In this document: piece by piece, positions 13,608 to 24,854 of the stretch | Position numbering within the stretch: position 1 is the first letter of the stretch | Layout: each line of letters begins with the position of its first letter | From: Temnothorax longispinosus | Lineage: Eukaryota; Arthropoda; Insecta; Hymenoptera; Formicidae | DNA length: 64,000 nucleotides | Assembly (NCBI RefSeq): GCF_030848805.1 | Contig: NC_092362.1 | Coordinates: forward strand, 20,498,084-20,562,083 | Reading direction: 5' to 3' | Notes under the pieces: generated by a model | What the model was told of the DNA's origin: nothing | The model's database searches: none | Seen by the model: only the letters and a program-made list of their open reading frames with translations | Made by a program: the position numbers and the translations under genes

Positions 13608-13914
13608 AGGATAAAGACATATACTTTATTTACCCCAAGGGGTCTTAAAGGGCGTTTTAAAGGGATGTATCCAACCCTGTACAACTCATCCATTACTACC
13701 CTTCTCTTCTCACTTAACCCTTTGGACCAACGGTTTAACGTCTCTTTTCGAAAGACGGAGCCCAGTTTTTCCATCTAGGGTTACCTCTCTCCGCTAGATG
13801 GGGAGGGGCAGCGTTTTTGCTAAGAAATTTCTTAGTGGCTTAGCGGGATTCGAACTCGGTTCTTCGGATTACGAATCTGGCGTTCTACCCACTAGATCAG
13901 CCATCACCCCCTCC
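13608..13914 (-). mobile_element. tRNA-Thr-derived SINE, copy 1
   Basis: Read on the minus strand, the tRNA-like head starts near 13914, with an A box (TGGCTGATCTAGTGGG), an anticodon-arm-like stretch centred on TCGTAA and a B box (GAGTTCGAATCCC). A unique body follows. A 15-bp target duplication, AGCAACTGCTAATAA, sits at 13593-13607 and 13915-13929. Units 2 and 3 carry the empty site once, so insertion came after the duplications. The tail carries AT-rich sequence instead of a long poly(A). Confidence 0.85.
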
Positions 13915-13929
13915 AGCAACTGCTAATAA

Positions 13930-14570
13930 TGAGTTAAAATTGATAATTCTATCTTTATTCAGTATAACTAAAAAGCTATCCTTAATTATTCCAGTAAGTA
14001 ATTTAATAGTTATATAATAATCTTTAGAGTAATTTTCCTTTCAATTATCGTTGTGAGATAATGGGTTACACTACCCATTTGATTTTTATATTATTGTTAC
14101 GTTTTGTCAAAGTTAAGTTTATTTGTCCGTTTTTGGGTCAAAACATTTAAGTTATTTATCCGGGATTTGGTTGCGTGATTAATTCAGTCCGAAGAGATAT
14201 CAAATTTTTATGTTTTAAAACGAGGGTCCGATTTGTTTATTAACCCATTAACGTCAAAGATTGTTGATTTTTTAACATGTTTTTGAACCTCATTTTTACG
14301 CCTGTAACAGAGGAATAAATAGATTAACGTTAGTGTTCCTTATATTGTCGGGTATGCTGTAACAGAATTTGGGCTTATAATAGAGAATTTCTAACTTATA
14401 CAAAATTAAATATGGCGGCTTCTGTACAAATAAATGAGAAAAAATTGTTCTTTTTAATGTTTATGATTTTTTTTCGGACTGAAATCGCGCAGAAATCTGG
14501 AATATCGCTCAACCATCGGTGCACAAAATTGTTGCCCCTTTTCTGGGCATGAATGAGGATTAAAAGAAAT
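13930..14570. other. Non-coding DNA between SINEs, mostly unit 1-specific
   Basis: Up to about 14090 the sequence is shared with the other units. From there to about 14700 it has no counterpart in unit 2, and unit 3 is deleted across it. No coding exon or clear element ends were found. Confidence 0.4.
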
Positions 14571-14690
14571 CCTATTGCCACAGTCTTTGACAGCGACAGG
14601 TAAAGGAAGGAAATCTCCTGTTGCCACACTCTTTGGCAGCGACAAGAATATCAGGAAATTACTGTTGCCACGCTCTTTGGCAGCGACAGT
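14571..14690. repeat. Three tandem repeats of about 45 bp
   Basis: The core TGCCACnnTCTTTGnCAGCGACA recurs at about 14575, 14621 and 14664, a spacing of 46 and 44 bases, each followed by AGGAAAT-like sequence. It lies in the part of unit 1 that unit 2 lacks. The repeat is short, imperfect and of no known function. Confidence 0.6.
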
Positions 14691-14758
14691 TAAGAGATGT
14701 GAAATTAAAGGAAATTACAGTAAAATTAGTTTTGAAAATTAAAATTAAAATTACCTTT

Positions 14759-15065
14759 TTGGGCGGCAGTGTGGTCTAGTGGTAGAGCACCAGACTCGTA
14801 ATCTGAGGAACCAGGTTTGAGTCCACTAGAGCCATGTAAACATGGAATGTTTTTCCGAAAGCTGCGCCCCTCCGTGCAAGATAGGCTCTTGTGCGGAGCA
14901 AACTGGGCTCCGTCTTTCGGAAAGATACGTTAAGCCGTTGGTTCAAAGGGTTAAAGTGAGATGAGAAGGGTAGTATTGGATGAGAATTGAGTAAAGGGTT
15001 GGGAACGTCTTTACAAAACGCCTTGCAACCCTGAGGGGAGTCAATAAACGTTTTTCTTTTTTTTT
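14759..15065 (+). mobile_element. tRNA-Thr-derived SINE, copy 2
   Basis: The tRNA-like head has an A box TGGTCTAGTGG (14772-14782), an anticodon arm CAGACTCGTAATCTG (anticodon CGT, Thr-like) and a B box GGTTTGAGTCC (14815-14825). The SINE body and a T-rich tail follow. A 17-bp target duplication AAATTAAAATTACCTTT lies at 14742-14758 and 15066-15082. It is absent from unit 2, which has the empty site near 38610. At 307 bp it equals the first SINE in length. Confidence 0.88.
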
Positions 15066-15082
15066 AAATTAAAATTACCTTT

Positions 15083-17336
15083 ATTCATGGAGAATACGTT
15101 TACAACTGTTGTTTAAAATCTGGTTTATTGATATGATTTTAATTCGTGTTTACAATTGTAGTTCAGATTTGTTTTAAAGATTTGTTGAAGTTAAAGTGTA
15201 TTAGTGTATATATTAGACTGTCGGTAGATTAGCTTATGAACACAGGAAAATAACTCAACTAACTATGATTTTTCGCGCCTATTTATACTCAAGTGGCGAG
15301 AACCTCCCCGCGCGAGCTTCTCACCACTTCTTTGTCTTACAATTAGTGTCCTAAAGGAGGAGGAAGGTCTTATCACTAGGTGTAATTCTATGCCCTGCGT
15401 ACCGCGGCCTGAGCACCGTCTCCCATCAGAAATCGGATAATTAATCAATATTGATATCTCTTTTTTAACATTTCTGGTTATTTTAAGACTGAGTTAAATT
15501 TTGTTTGCACGTAACATTATTAAAACAGTTTACGTTATACGTAATCAATTATATTATCGATCTTGTAAAAATTAAAAATCAATTGGATTAATTTTATATT
15601 AATTAAATAGTTAAAATTCCCACAAAAACAGTGACAATAATGGCAAGATATTTACAGAACAAGCGTTATTAACGTATTTATGATAAGAAAGATAGTTTGC
15701 ATTCCTGAATTATACTGTAGCATTAAAGTGTCGGCAATCTTGTCGCTGTCGCTATCGCTATCGCTATCACCTATTGTGCAAGGGGCTTAAGATATGAGAT
15801 GTTTGTTTTTTTTTTACACGTGGAAATGTTTTACGACAGTGTTGTCGTCGGTAGGAAAAAAGGAGTCATCGGAATTCCGTCTCGCCTTGACTCGATAAAA
15901 AGAAAAAGAAATTTACATATAGAGGAAGGTTGTTCATACACACGTTAAAATGCGTACAATATGTGCACGTTGCACTTATAATATATTCAATGCTATCAAT
16001 AAAACGCGAACTTTATTAGAAACGAAGGAAATAAGTAGCGAGTCGTTTAATCATAATATGCCGATGCATTATTTAAATATTTTGTTCGCGCGCGGATGTT
16101 GATTTTCACGCCGAACAGAGTGCCGGAATCGCTCAGAGAAAGCGAGAGGGATAACAGGCGGGAGCAAGAAATGGCAGAGCGTAGCAATAGATGGAAAGCG
16201 AAGAACACGAGGATGTCTGTGAATAACAGACAAAAGCGAACACTCGAAGGGTAAATAAAGACGATCACAAAGTTCCGTTTAAATTGTTCTTGCCAAATTC
16301 ACCGTGGTACCGTTTATTTTACCGAACTCGTTACACAGTCGACTGATCGGACTTGTGCGAGAAGAACGGATCGCCAGTGTTCATCTGGCCGAGTCCTGCA
16401 GAGGCCAACGATTCGCCGATGGTTGACAGTCAACGCGTGTATGTGATCCGTTGCCTTCACAATCTGATTTGCGTTCTTAAGTCCGGCTCGATTTTTGTCG
16501 ATTGTAACGAGTATAATTCCTCGAGTTCGCTCCAGGCATAGAGTTTGCTCTGAAATTCTACTCAGGGAAGAAGCGGCGCGGTGTTCTGATTGGCTCTGAT
16601 TGGCCTGGTAACCATCTCTGATAGAAAATTATTAAAAACGGCTATATCTGTATTATTTTTAATCGTGTTTTATCGGTTCTATCGTTCTATATTTAGAAGA
16701 CAGATAAAACATTAATCGAATCAAATCGGTTTTTATTATTTTAGATCCGAATAAGGAAATAACTATACAAATTTTATAGCTATGAATCGTTTTCTATATG
16801 TACAATTATTGCCCGTCTGAATCAATTGTATATACACGATATAGTATATATCGTTATTTATGGTAATAATTTTACCGTATGCATTAATACGGATATATAA
16901 GAATAAAATGATAGACATCTCATCGATATTTATATGACTTAACCGAACCAACACATCTATCGTTTCTTATCAGAATTTTCTGACATACAACTTATTATCT
17001 TCTTTACGGCAGCAAATCGGTTCGTTTTCTATCGTATATCGTATATCAATGATATAAATTGAATCCGCATCAACCAATCGGCGATTAATTCGCGACAATG
17101 TCACTAGGCCGCGCATGATGGAAAGCGCTTCTCGTATTTAAAATACATCCAGTCATAATATATAAGCAGACCCCTTGCGAGGCGAAAAGCAGCGACGCAA
17201 AATCGGTAGCAAAAATGGACGGCTATAAGACGAATAGAAAACCACCTTTAATCTATTTTGCTTCTAAAATAATTAATTATGCTGAGTTCTCAAATCAATT
17301 AAAACAAAGTATTTGAGAAAACTTTCATCTCAAGTT
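15083..17336. other. Conserved, partly GC-rich non-coding block 5' of ebony copy 1
   Basis: This is shared with unit 2 (38620-41030). The stretch 15840-16570 is clearly richer in G+C and CpG than its surroundings and is well conserved between the units, as expected of a promoter, a non-coding exon or an old LTR. No coding exon was recognised. A TATATAAG at about 17160 points to the plus strand, away from ebony. In unit 3 the block is deleted from its middle onward. Confidence 0.4.
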
Positions 17337-20300
17337 GCTTGGTAATCAAATAAAGATTTACTTTTTTAGAAGATTACATCGGTTTTAAAAAATTTGGTAT
17401 TAACAAACAGTAGGCTTTTCATACTTATTCTCTTCCAGAGGATAAGACATTAACAGAACTTGAAAGGCCTATCAAATATACCGAATGTAACTGTCTCTAA
17501 CGAATTAAAGAAACTTGGAATTGAAATTAACTCGTGCGTTCAACTCAAACGATGAAAATAGCATTTACGCTACTTATAAAATAAATCTGAGTGCCAAATT
17601 TTCTCTCACACAATTAAGAAAGATTCGATACTTATTTTATTCAAGAATTTATTGGGACAAATTTATTAATTGTAAAATTATTTTGCAATGTTACCGATGC
17701 CAAGCGTTTGGCCACACGTTCGCTAACTGCTTTAAGAAATTCAGATGTGTTAAATGTGCTGAGAATCATCTCACATCGGATGGTAAAAACGACTCAAATT
17801 CCCCGGCAAAATGTTGCAATTGCTTGGGGGAGCACCCCGCGAGTTGTCTCGAAATGTCAATCATATTTAAAATTTTTAGAAAAACGCACGACCGCAACTC
17901 GCCCGACTGGTCTGGCTTATGACTTGCATGAAAACTTGCATGCTAAATCTAACAAAATTCTTTCTACACAGTATAAATTTTGAAATTTAAATTTTATCGG
18001 GTATGACTTTCCTTTGTCAGATAGATCGGCTTCCCCAACAAATAAACATGTTTATTATTCACCTCCAAAAACACATGCTGAGGCTTTGAAAAATTCTAAC
18101 GATCAAAACAACAATCTAAACGACTTTACGCACACTGATGACATAGCAGACATAGCAGATTTTAACGGTTTGATTTTTGAAATCAAGAAGTTGAGCCAGC
18201 TTGTAAATATAAAATCAATGCTCAATGCTATACGAGAGTTCAATAAGAAATTAGCCACTTGCTCAATGCTATACGAAAGTTTAATAAGAAATTAGCCACT
18301 TGCACAGATGGACTCAGTAAACTGCAGATGTTTGTTGAGGCAGCTGATCTTATTAACTAAAAATAATTCCTTTCTCCTCTCTATTAAGGATATGCTTGTG
18401 GAATGTTACCAGCATAAATAATAAAGGATTAGATCTAAATCATTTTATATGCTCTATTGATACAATATTGATATTGCCCTAATTACTGAAACGTGGCTAC
18501 ATACTAATACTAAATTGAATTTTTCTGGTTTTGACATCATTTGTTTGGATGCGCCCCGTGTTAAAGCGGGAGGCTTGGCAATTTATCATTAGCAAAACCT
18601 TACGTTATCATACCCTTCCTATCCCGGATATTGATGGATGTGAAATATTATTAATAAAGCTGCTATCGGGCTTGAATCTGACTTTGGGGGTCACTTATAT
18701 TTCTCCTAGCGTTAGATTCGACTTCGATAAATTTGATGCAATATTTAAAGATTTATCGTATGATAAGATTTTAATTGGCAGTGATTTTAATGCCAAGCAT
18801 CGTAGTTGGAATAATTTCTGCAATGATAGTAGAGGCATTAAACTGCTTAATTATTCAAATAAGAATAACTTAAACATTATGCACAGCTCAACTTACTTGC
18901 GTAAAGCGCCCCGTAGACATCCTTCCAACATATACATATAGATTTGTTTTTGGCTAAAAATATGAATTATGATTTTATGTGCGTAACTGCAAATGAACTA
19001 TCTTCTAATCACCTTCCCGTTCTTTTAAATCTAGAAAAATAGCAAATTAAGAGTCGCATAAAGTCAATTGGGTCGATTTTAAACTTGCTACGAACAGGTG
19101 GAGGATAAGACATAGTCTGCATAATCAGGAAATGATTGATTCTTGTATTTATGAACTACAACAGTTTCTCTGTGGGGCCTTGAGAAAGTCTACCGAGGTG
19201 CAAAATTTTAACTTGAACCATGTAACTTTAAATCCTGTTATAGCTTCAGAAATAGATAAGTTTATTAAACTTTGCAATTTACTATCGAAGAAAATACCAG
19301 CATTCTAGTTCAGATAAATATAAGCATTATCGTAATACACTCAATAATATCATTCAAAATAAATTAAGTGAAGCTAAAAATAAAAAATGGTTTTAGCATT
19401 TGAAAAAAGCTAAAATTAGTGATAATAGCAACTGGGGGCTGCAGAGAAACAAAACACCTGCGCCACCTTTCGATCTTGGTAATAACACTTTTGCATACAA
19501 TCCAAAGAAAAGCTGAATTATTGGCGCAGAAATTTTCAAAAAATATACCAAGAAGCAGACGGTCTTATATCTCCACATGAAAATGTAGTGAATGAATATG
19601 TTAAACTCTTAGATGAAATGACACCTTAATGCAATTTAAAATTTATTAATCCTCCTCGTTTAATTTTCGATATCATCAAATCCTTTCCTAATAATAGAGC
19701 TCCTGGCTTAAATAAGGTTACCACATCTATGCTTAAAAAATCATCATATATAAGATCGTACTTCAGATTTATTATGGAGTAATGGAGTAAATGGAAGTTT
19801 TAATCGATTCCCTTAGGGTTACAATTCTCATATATTACTACCCTTCTCCTCTCACTTAACCCTTTGGACCAACGGCTTAACGTCTCTTTCCGAAAGACAG
19901 AGCCCAGTTTGCTCCGCACAAGAGTCTTTCTCGCACGGAGGGTGTAGCTTTTCGGAAATAAATTTTATGTTTACATGCTCTAGTGGACTTGAACCTGGTT
20001 TCTCAGATTACGAGTCTGGCCGCTCTACCACTAAACCACACTGCCGCCACTTCAGATTTATTATATTATCTTAAATTTATTTCGGAAATTTTATTTTTCT
20101 TAATGTTGGAAGGCGGCTAAAATTCTTGCTTTTCCTAAGCCGGACAAGCCACAAACATCACCGACTAATTATAGACCTACAAGCCTTTTAAGCTCTCTAA
20201 ATAAAGTTTATGAGAGAGTCTTACTCACGCAGATTGATGCCTTTCTTTCAGCAAAGAATATTATAATTAACGAACAGTTTGGCTTTAAATCACGCCATTT

Positions 20301-20574
20301 CACTATACAACAGTTACTCAGAGTCACAGAATTTTTTGCTATGGAAATCAATAAAAAACAAAGTTCAGCTATGGTGTTACTTAATATTCAAAAAGCTTTT
20401 GATTCGGTTTGGCACAAGGCTTTGCTGTATAAGCTAAATATTCTTAGTATGCCTGAGTATATAATTAAAATACTACGTTTTTATTTAAAGGATCGCAATT
20501 TCACAGTTAATTTTGAGGGTGAATCTGTTTATAAAGCTATATCTGGAATTCCTCAGGGCTCTATATTGGGGCCT
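17337..20574 (+). mobile_element. Jockey-like LINE, decayed and cut off within the reverse transcriptase
   Basis: ORF1 remnants include a PRE_C2HC-like stretch (FHTYSLPEDKTLT near 17420) and three zinc knuckles: CYRCQAFGHTFANC, CVKCAENH and CCNCLGEHPASC (17690-17860). The endonuclease part at about 18620-19040 shows IGSDFNAKHRSW and SSNHLPV. The reverse transcriptase at about 19640-20570 shows NYRPTSLLSSLNKVYER, AFDSVWHKALLYKL and GIPQGSILGP. The element stops right after the last motif, before the catalytic FADD box, and has frameshifts and stops. A SINE interrupts it at 19776-20048. Loss of the 3' side is unusual for a LINE and implies a later deletion. Confidence 0.85.
19776..20048 (-). 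mobile_element. tRNA-Thr-derived SINE, copy 3, nested in the LINE
   Basis: The tRNA-like head is at the right end: the complement shows GGCAGTGTGGTTTAGTGG, an arm with anticodon region CTCGTAA, and a B-box-like AGGTTCAAGTCC. The body matches the two other SINE copies. A 16-bp target duplication ACTTCAGATTTATTAT lies at 19760-19775 and 20049-20064. It is younger than the LINE it interrupts. Confidence 0.87.
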
Positions 20575-20658
20575 AAAGAAATGAATCAGTATGAATCTGA
20601 TTCCTTAATTCACGGATTCATAACGATTGAAATAAATTGACTAAAACCGATTCAAACG

Positions 20659-20925
20659 ATTCATTAACCATATTAAAAACGATAGAAACTGATATGCACT
20701 TGATAAGACATTTACGATAGGATCCTAAGTATTTTGTAACGTAAGTTTCTGATGGAGTATCATAAATAAATGATTCACTAACCATATTAAAAACGATAGA
20801 AATTGATGTGCAGCTGATAAGACATTTACAATAGGCTCTCAAGTATTTTGTAACGTGAATTTCTGATAAAGTATCGTAAATAAACAATTCACTAACCATA
20901 TTAAAAAATGATAAGAAATTGTTTA
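20659..20925. repeat. 114-bp minisatellite after the LINE
   Basis: The phrase GATTCA(T/C)TAACCATATTAAAAACGATAG recurs at about 20659, 20772 and 20886, so the period is about 114 bases, with two full units and a partial third. Unit 2 has a shorter version at 43378-43515. A hairpin (ATGATAAGAAATTGTTTATCATT) closes the array. Confidence 0.7.
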
Positions 20926-21918
20926 TCATTTTCTATCGTTGGCGGTTATCAGGGTGACGTTTCCGCGACCGCATGTGTCACGTTTCGCGAACGTGTCAAG
21001 GTGAAGAGAATTACGCGACTAGCACGACAATATACAAACAAGAGACAAAATGCTCGACGAAAATAAATATTAATTTAAGTCAAAATCGTTACAAATTAGT
21101 TACTTCTTAACATATTTTAAAACGAGATTTTAAAATTAATAATCTAATTTTCGTCTTGACGACTAAATTACTAAATGACTAAACTTATTGTTATTCCATG
21201 AGCATCCTAATAATAATAATTACTAACAATGAGTAATTTTTGGTGATTTTGGTAAACTGAAAATAATTTTCTTAATTTCTGTTATAATTTTTTGATTTGA
21301 ATTGATTTTTTAAATTTAATATTTGATGAGTATTATAATATCTCCAAAGTCTTAAGCACATTTTTTAATATTCTGTATAATAATGGATCAAATTGATGAT
21401 AATGATGAGAATCGATTATAACGTAAGTGCTTATGATTAAATTCGTGGCAATGTCGAAATTTGTTAACGTGGGCGCTAATTATTCAAGCGCGTTTTCTCG
21501 CTCTAATAACTTCAAGATTCAAATAATTGTATTTGCGTAAACATCGACAAAAATCTGGAAAAAAATAGCTTAAATTTTTAATTGTTCAAATTTTTATTAA
21601 AAATAAAAAATTTGATTAAAATGAGATTATTTAGCAATAAAGAATTATTCATGCTTGATCAAAGCAAAACCTATAATAATACACGAAAAAAAGTATGGAA
21701 CAACTAATTATCTGTTTGCTGCAACCACAGAGCAATTGTTGAGTGACTATATTGCAACAGTGACGATACCTGGTTGTTCCAACCAAACTATTTCTTGATA
21801 CTTCAACTACAAATATTTTAATGGCAACTACACCATTTGATTGGCTTAAATAACATATCGCGATGTAGTATAAAAGTAAATCGCTATCACACCTAAGGTT
21901 ATTGTAAATACGAACATA
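20926..21918. other. Non-coding DNA shared by units
   Basis: Sequence collinear with 43516-45000 in unit 2 and partly with 56350-56670 in unit 3. A stretch at 21690-21850 is related to the repeat at 44760-44940 and 54290-54470. No coding exon is seen. Confidence 0.4.
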
Positions 21919-22113
21919 CTCTCTAAATCTGAAACAGTGGAAAGTCACTGGAGTGGCATACTTTAGACTGATATCAGTAAATAAGTCACTGACGCATCAG
22001 TCAGTCTAAATAAAGTATGCCCACTCCAGTGACTCATGCGTCAGTGACTATTTACTGATATTAGTTTAAAGTATGTCACTCCAGTGACTTTCCACTGATT
22101 TAGATTTAGAGAG
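21919..22113. mobile_element. 195-bp near-perfect palindromic MITE
   Basis: The ends CTCTCTAAATC and GATTTAGAGAG are flanked by TA at 21917-21918 and 22114-22115. The two arms pair over most of their length, so the single strand would form one long hairpin. Unit 3 (near 54545) carries the uninterrupted sequence with TA. A TA target suggests a Tc1/mariner-type origin. Confidence 0.8.
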
Positions 22114-22298
22114 TAAATTCATCGCTAATCCATAATAATGAAATTAACCGTGTTGAGATTCTGTCAAAATTCAATGATGTTATTCACCATAGTCGCTGCC
22201 ACAAAGCACCCATGAGTAAAAAAAATCAAGGAAGAACTAATGTTCAATAGTTACATATCTTTGATCAAACTTAGTGGCAACTAAATAAAAGTGAAATA

Positions 22299-22873
22299 AA
22301 GTACCTGAGGTAAATAAGGCCCGGGGTGTGATAAGGCCCAACTTGTCAAATTAATATTTAGAATGGTGCAAACGTATTAAAATTTTATACACACGTAGAG
22401 AATAAACATAAGTTTGCCGCGCTAGCTATGCGCCTCCTACGCCTTATCGCCAATGGCGCCGCGATTGTCACGCGAGATAGCGACAACTGCTGCGTTTTAC
22501 AAAAACTCCCGATATAGATTTGTAAGTTTTATTATATTTTTTATTTGTTTTAATTTATCTAGTACTTGCTATTATTGTTCGTTTTTTTAAGTTTTCTAAA
22601 TGTAATTTGTTACGTTATTTTGTAAATTCCTTTATGTATTAAAGTTTTTGAAAATGTTTTTTTAAAGTTCGGGTCTTATTATACTATCATATAATAAAGC
22701 CCAAAGTAAACTTTTTTTAAAGTTGTCGATAAAATGAGAAAGAATTATTTGAGAAAGAATTATCGATTTATGTATGTTTTTTATTTAAAATAAAATAAAG
22801 TTTAATACCGACAAGTCCTTTTTATTATAATTTATTTTTAAATAAGGTAGGCCTTATTTGCCTTTAGTACCTT
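22299..22873. mobile_element. MITE with AAATAAGGCC terminal repeats
   Basis: The left end (AAGTACCTGAGGTAAATAAGGCC) and the complement of the right end (AAGGTACTAAAGGCAAATAAGGCC) match. Remnants are in unit 2 (right end near 45363-45393) and unit 3 (near 56695-57050). Unit 2 contains an inverted second arm at 45001-45067. There is no coding capacity. Confidence 0.55.
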
Positions 22874-22989
22874 ATAATAACATTGAGATTCTATTAATCT
22901 TGCGCGAGAATAGGTAATGAAACTTACATAAGAAGTGAAAAACGGCGGCGACCATGGCAATAAACTTGTATTCTTTCGTAGCAGTCTTA

Positions 22990-24015
22990 AAGGTCTGTCA
23001 ATGGCGCGATTTTTGACGCTCAAGCCGCGCGGCACTAATCGCGCGACAGCAGTCGCGCATATACTGTTATCAAAATCGCGATCAGAGTCGCGTGACTTCA
23101 CAGAAAAAAATAATTATTCTACAGCCGAGGAAAACACTTACTTATTTTATTTTATTTTTTTTCAGTAAGTTTTTTTATAACAAAGAAAATATTTTCTTAC
23201 TAATAGTTTTCAAATATCTTGACACAAGTCTTTGAAAAGCCAGAATCTTGTTTTAAGTAAATGTAATACTTACAACGACTTTATGATACACCTAATCAAA
23301 TACTTGATCCACAAACCTACCATAAAGTCGTTATAAGCATTACATTTACTCAAAACAATATTCTTGACTTGTGTCAAGATATTTGAAAATTATTACTAAG
23401 AAAATATTCTTGGTTAAAAAAAAACTTATTTAAAAGAAATAAAATAAAATAAGTAAAGTGCTTTTCTTGGCTGCAGAATGATTATTTTTTTGTGTGCCGT
23501 CTTCTATGAAACATGGAGAAAAAAACTTTAATGATTCTTCATGCTATTAAAGAAGAAGAAAAGGAAGAAATTACATTATTATTATTTTATGAAAGCTATA
23601 AGAATGCTCCAAATGATTTGCTTATTGCAAGAGAGACAGAAAGATTTTAAAAAATTTTATAATTTTTATCCTGTGGATCATATAACCGCATTTATAGTTG
23701 TTTACCAATTCAGCATAAAATCATTCATGTTGTGGAACGTTAATTTAATTAAAAAGTAGAACTTGCCAAAATATTAGCGACTAAACTGCTTCAAATACAA
23801 TTGAGTGAACTGAGCCGCGCGGCTAGACTGCTCCAGGAGCAGTTGAATCGCGCGATTCTGAATCGCGTCGTCACAATTGTTAGAGTCGTGCGACTAAAAA
23901 CGCGAGATTGACAATAGTTCCATTATATTTACATGCAAAGCAGACCATAATCAAAGACGCGCGCCTGCAATCGCGCGGCTTGAGCGTAAAAAATCGCGCC
24001 ATTGACACTCGACTT
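22990..24015. mobile_element. 1.03-kb foldback element with long terminal inverted repeats
   Basis: The ends AAGGTCTGTCAATGGCGCG and, in complement, AAGTCGAGTGTCAATGGCGCG start inverted repeats that continue past GCTCAAGCCGCGCG. TA flanks both sides (22988-22989 and 24016-24017). Inside, a second inverted repeat with arms of about 120-180 bp is centred near 23305. Unit 3 (near 57165) has the empty site and unit 2 has only the left half (45508-45801). There is no transposase. Confidence 0.75.
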
Positions 24016-24017
24016 TA

Positions 24018-24782
24018 ACCGTCCAATCTGTGCAAAGATATGTTATAGACAGAGAGGAATGTTTCTTACACAAGAACACATTTATTCGCACGAATATAGA
24101 AAACGGGCTAACTATATAAGAACCAGGCGCGATAAATAATGCGCAAAAGTTTTATTTTTGTTTCGATTTTACATATCTTCCAACCTTGACTGCGCGCCAA
24201 CTCAATTTGTCAGACTTGAAACACTTATTGTTTATAACTATCGAATGGTAGAAAGCTCCTTCAGAATGTCAAAATAGACTTCGTCAATAGTACAATGTTA
24301 TTGTTAGAGTTAATTCCGTTAGATTGCTTTTTGATATCCATCATTATCAGAGATTAGTCTCTTTTGATATAATTATAATCATGAACTAAGTATTCTCCCA
24401 GTCAAATGTTTAATTGTATTGTATATAATATGTTTAGACTTTCAGACCACTGAATTGATTATTTAATATTTTTAATATATTACGTGGTAATGCATATCTT
24501 AGATATAGATTTTGCAAGAGTTAAAGCAATGATGAATCATAATGGTTAATGTATTCTTTTTTTAAAAAGAACTCATTTAATAAATTTATTATCGTATAAT
24601 TATTTTATTGTATGTAGTAATGTGGAAATTCATTACGGAATTTGTAAGAAATTTTACGATCGGTAGGTTGATATAAATTGTGAACTGTCTAATATTTTAC
24701 AAAAAAAATTTAAATAATATTTTTGTATAGTAAGATTATTTACAAATGTATTAAGACATGTTCTTGGTGTATAAAGTAAATA
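24018..24782. other. Right end of unit 1, non-coding
   Basis: AT-rich DNA collinear with 57166-58204 in unit 3. No exon was recognised. Similarity to unit 3 stops at about 24782, which defines the unit edge. Confidence 0.5.
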
Positions 24783-24854
24783 GATTATTAGAAAACATAA
24801 TTTAGTTATAAGATTGCAATGGTCGAGATGCCTCGTGGATATGAAAACGGACAA

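Larger units (their letters stand above)
1425..24782. repeat. Segmental tandem duplication, unit 1 (ebony copy 1 block)
   Basis: From the CT/CA-rich stretch at about 1425 to the phrase ending in 'ggtgtataaagtaaa' near 24780, this block is collinear with the blocks starting at 25771 and about 46222. It carries ebony copy 1 and its 3' and 5' flanks. It differs from the other units by private insertions: three SINEs, the TTAA element at 11016-11745, the element at 7495-8186 and the palindrome at 21919-22113. Edges are estimated by eye to within tens of bases. Confidence 0.85.

Noticed and set aside
13843..13914. Functional tRNA-Thr genes (also 14762-14832 and 19980-20048)
   Set aside because: The tRNA-like parts have mismatched stems, are joined to a common body and are bounded by target duplications, so they are SINE heads.
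17155..17170. TATATAAG as an ebony promoter
   Set aside because: It is on the plus strand, opposite to ebony, and in unit 2 the matching place is altered; it may be chance in AT-rich DNA.
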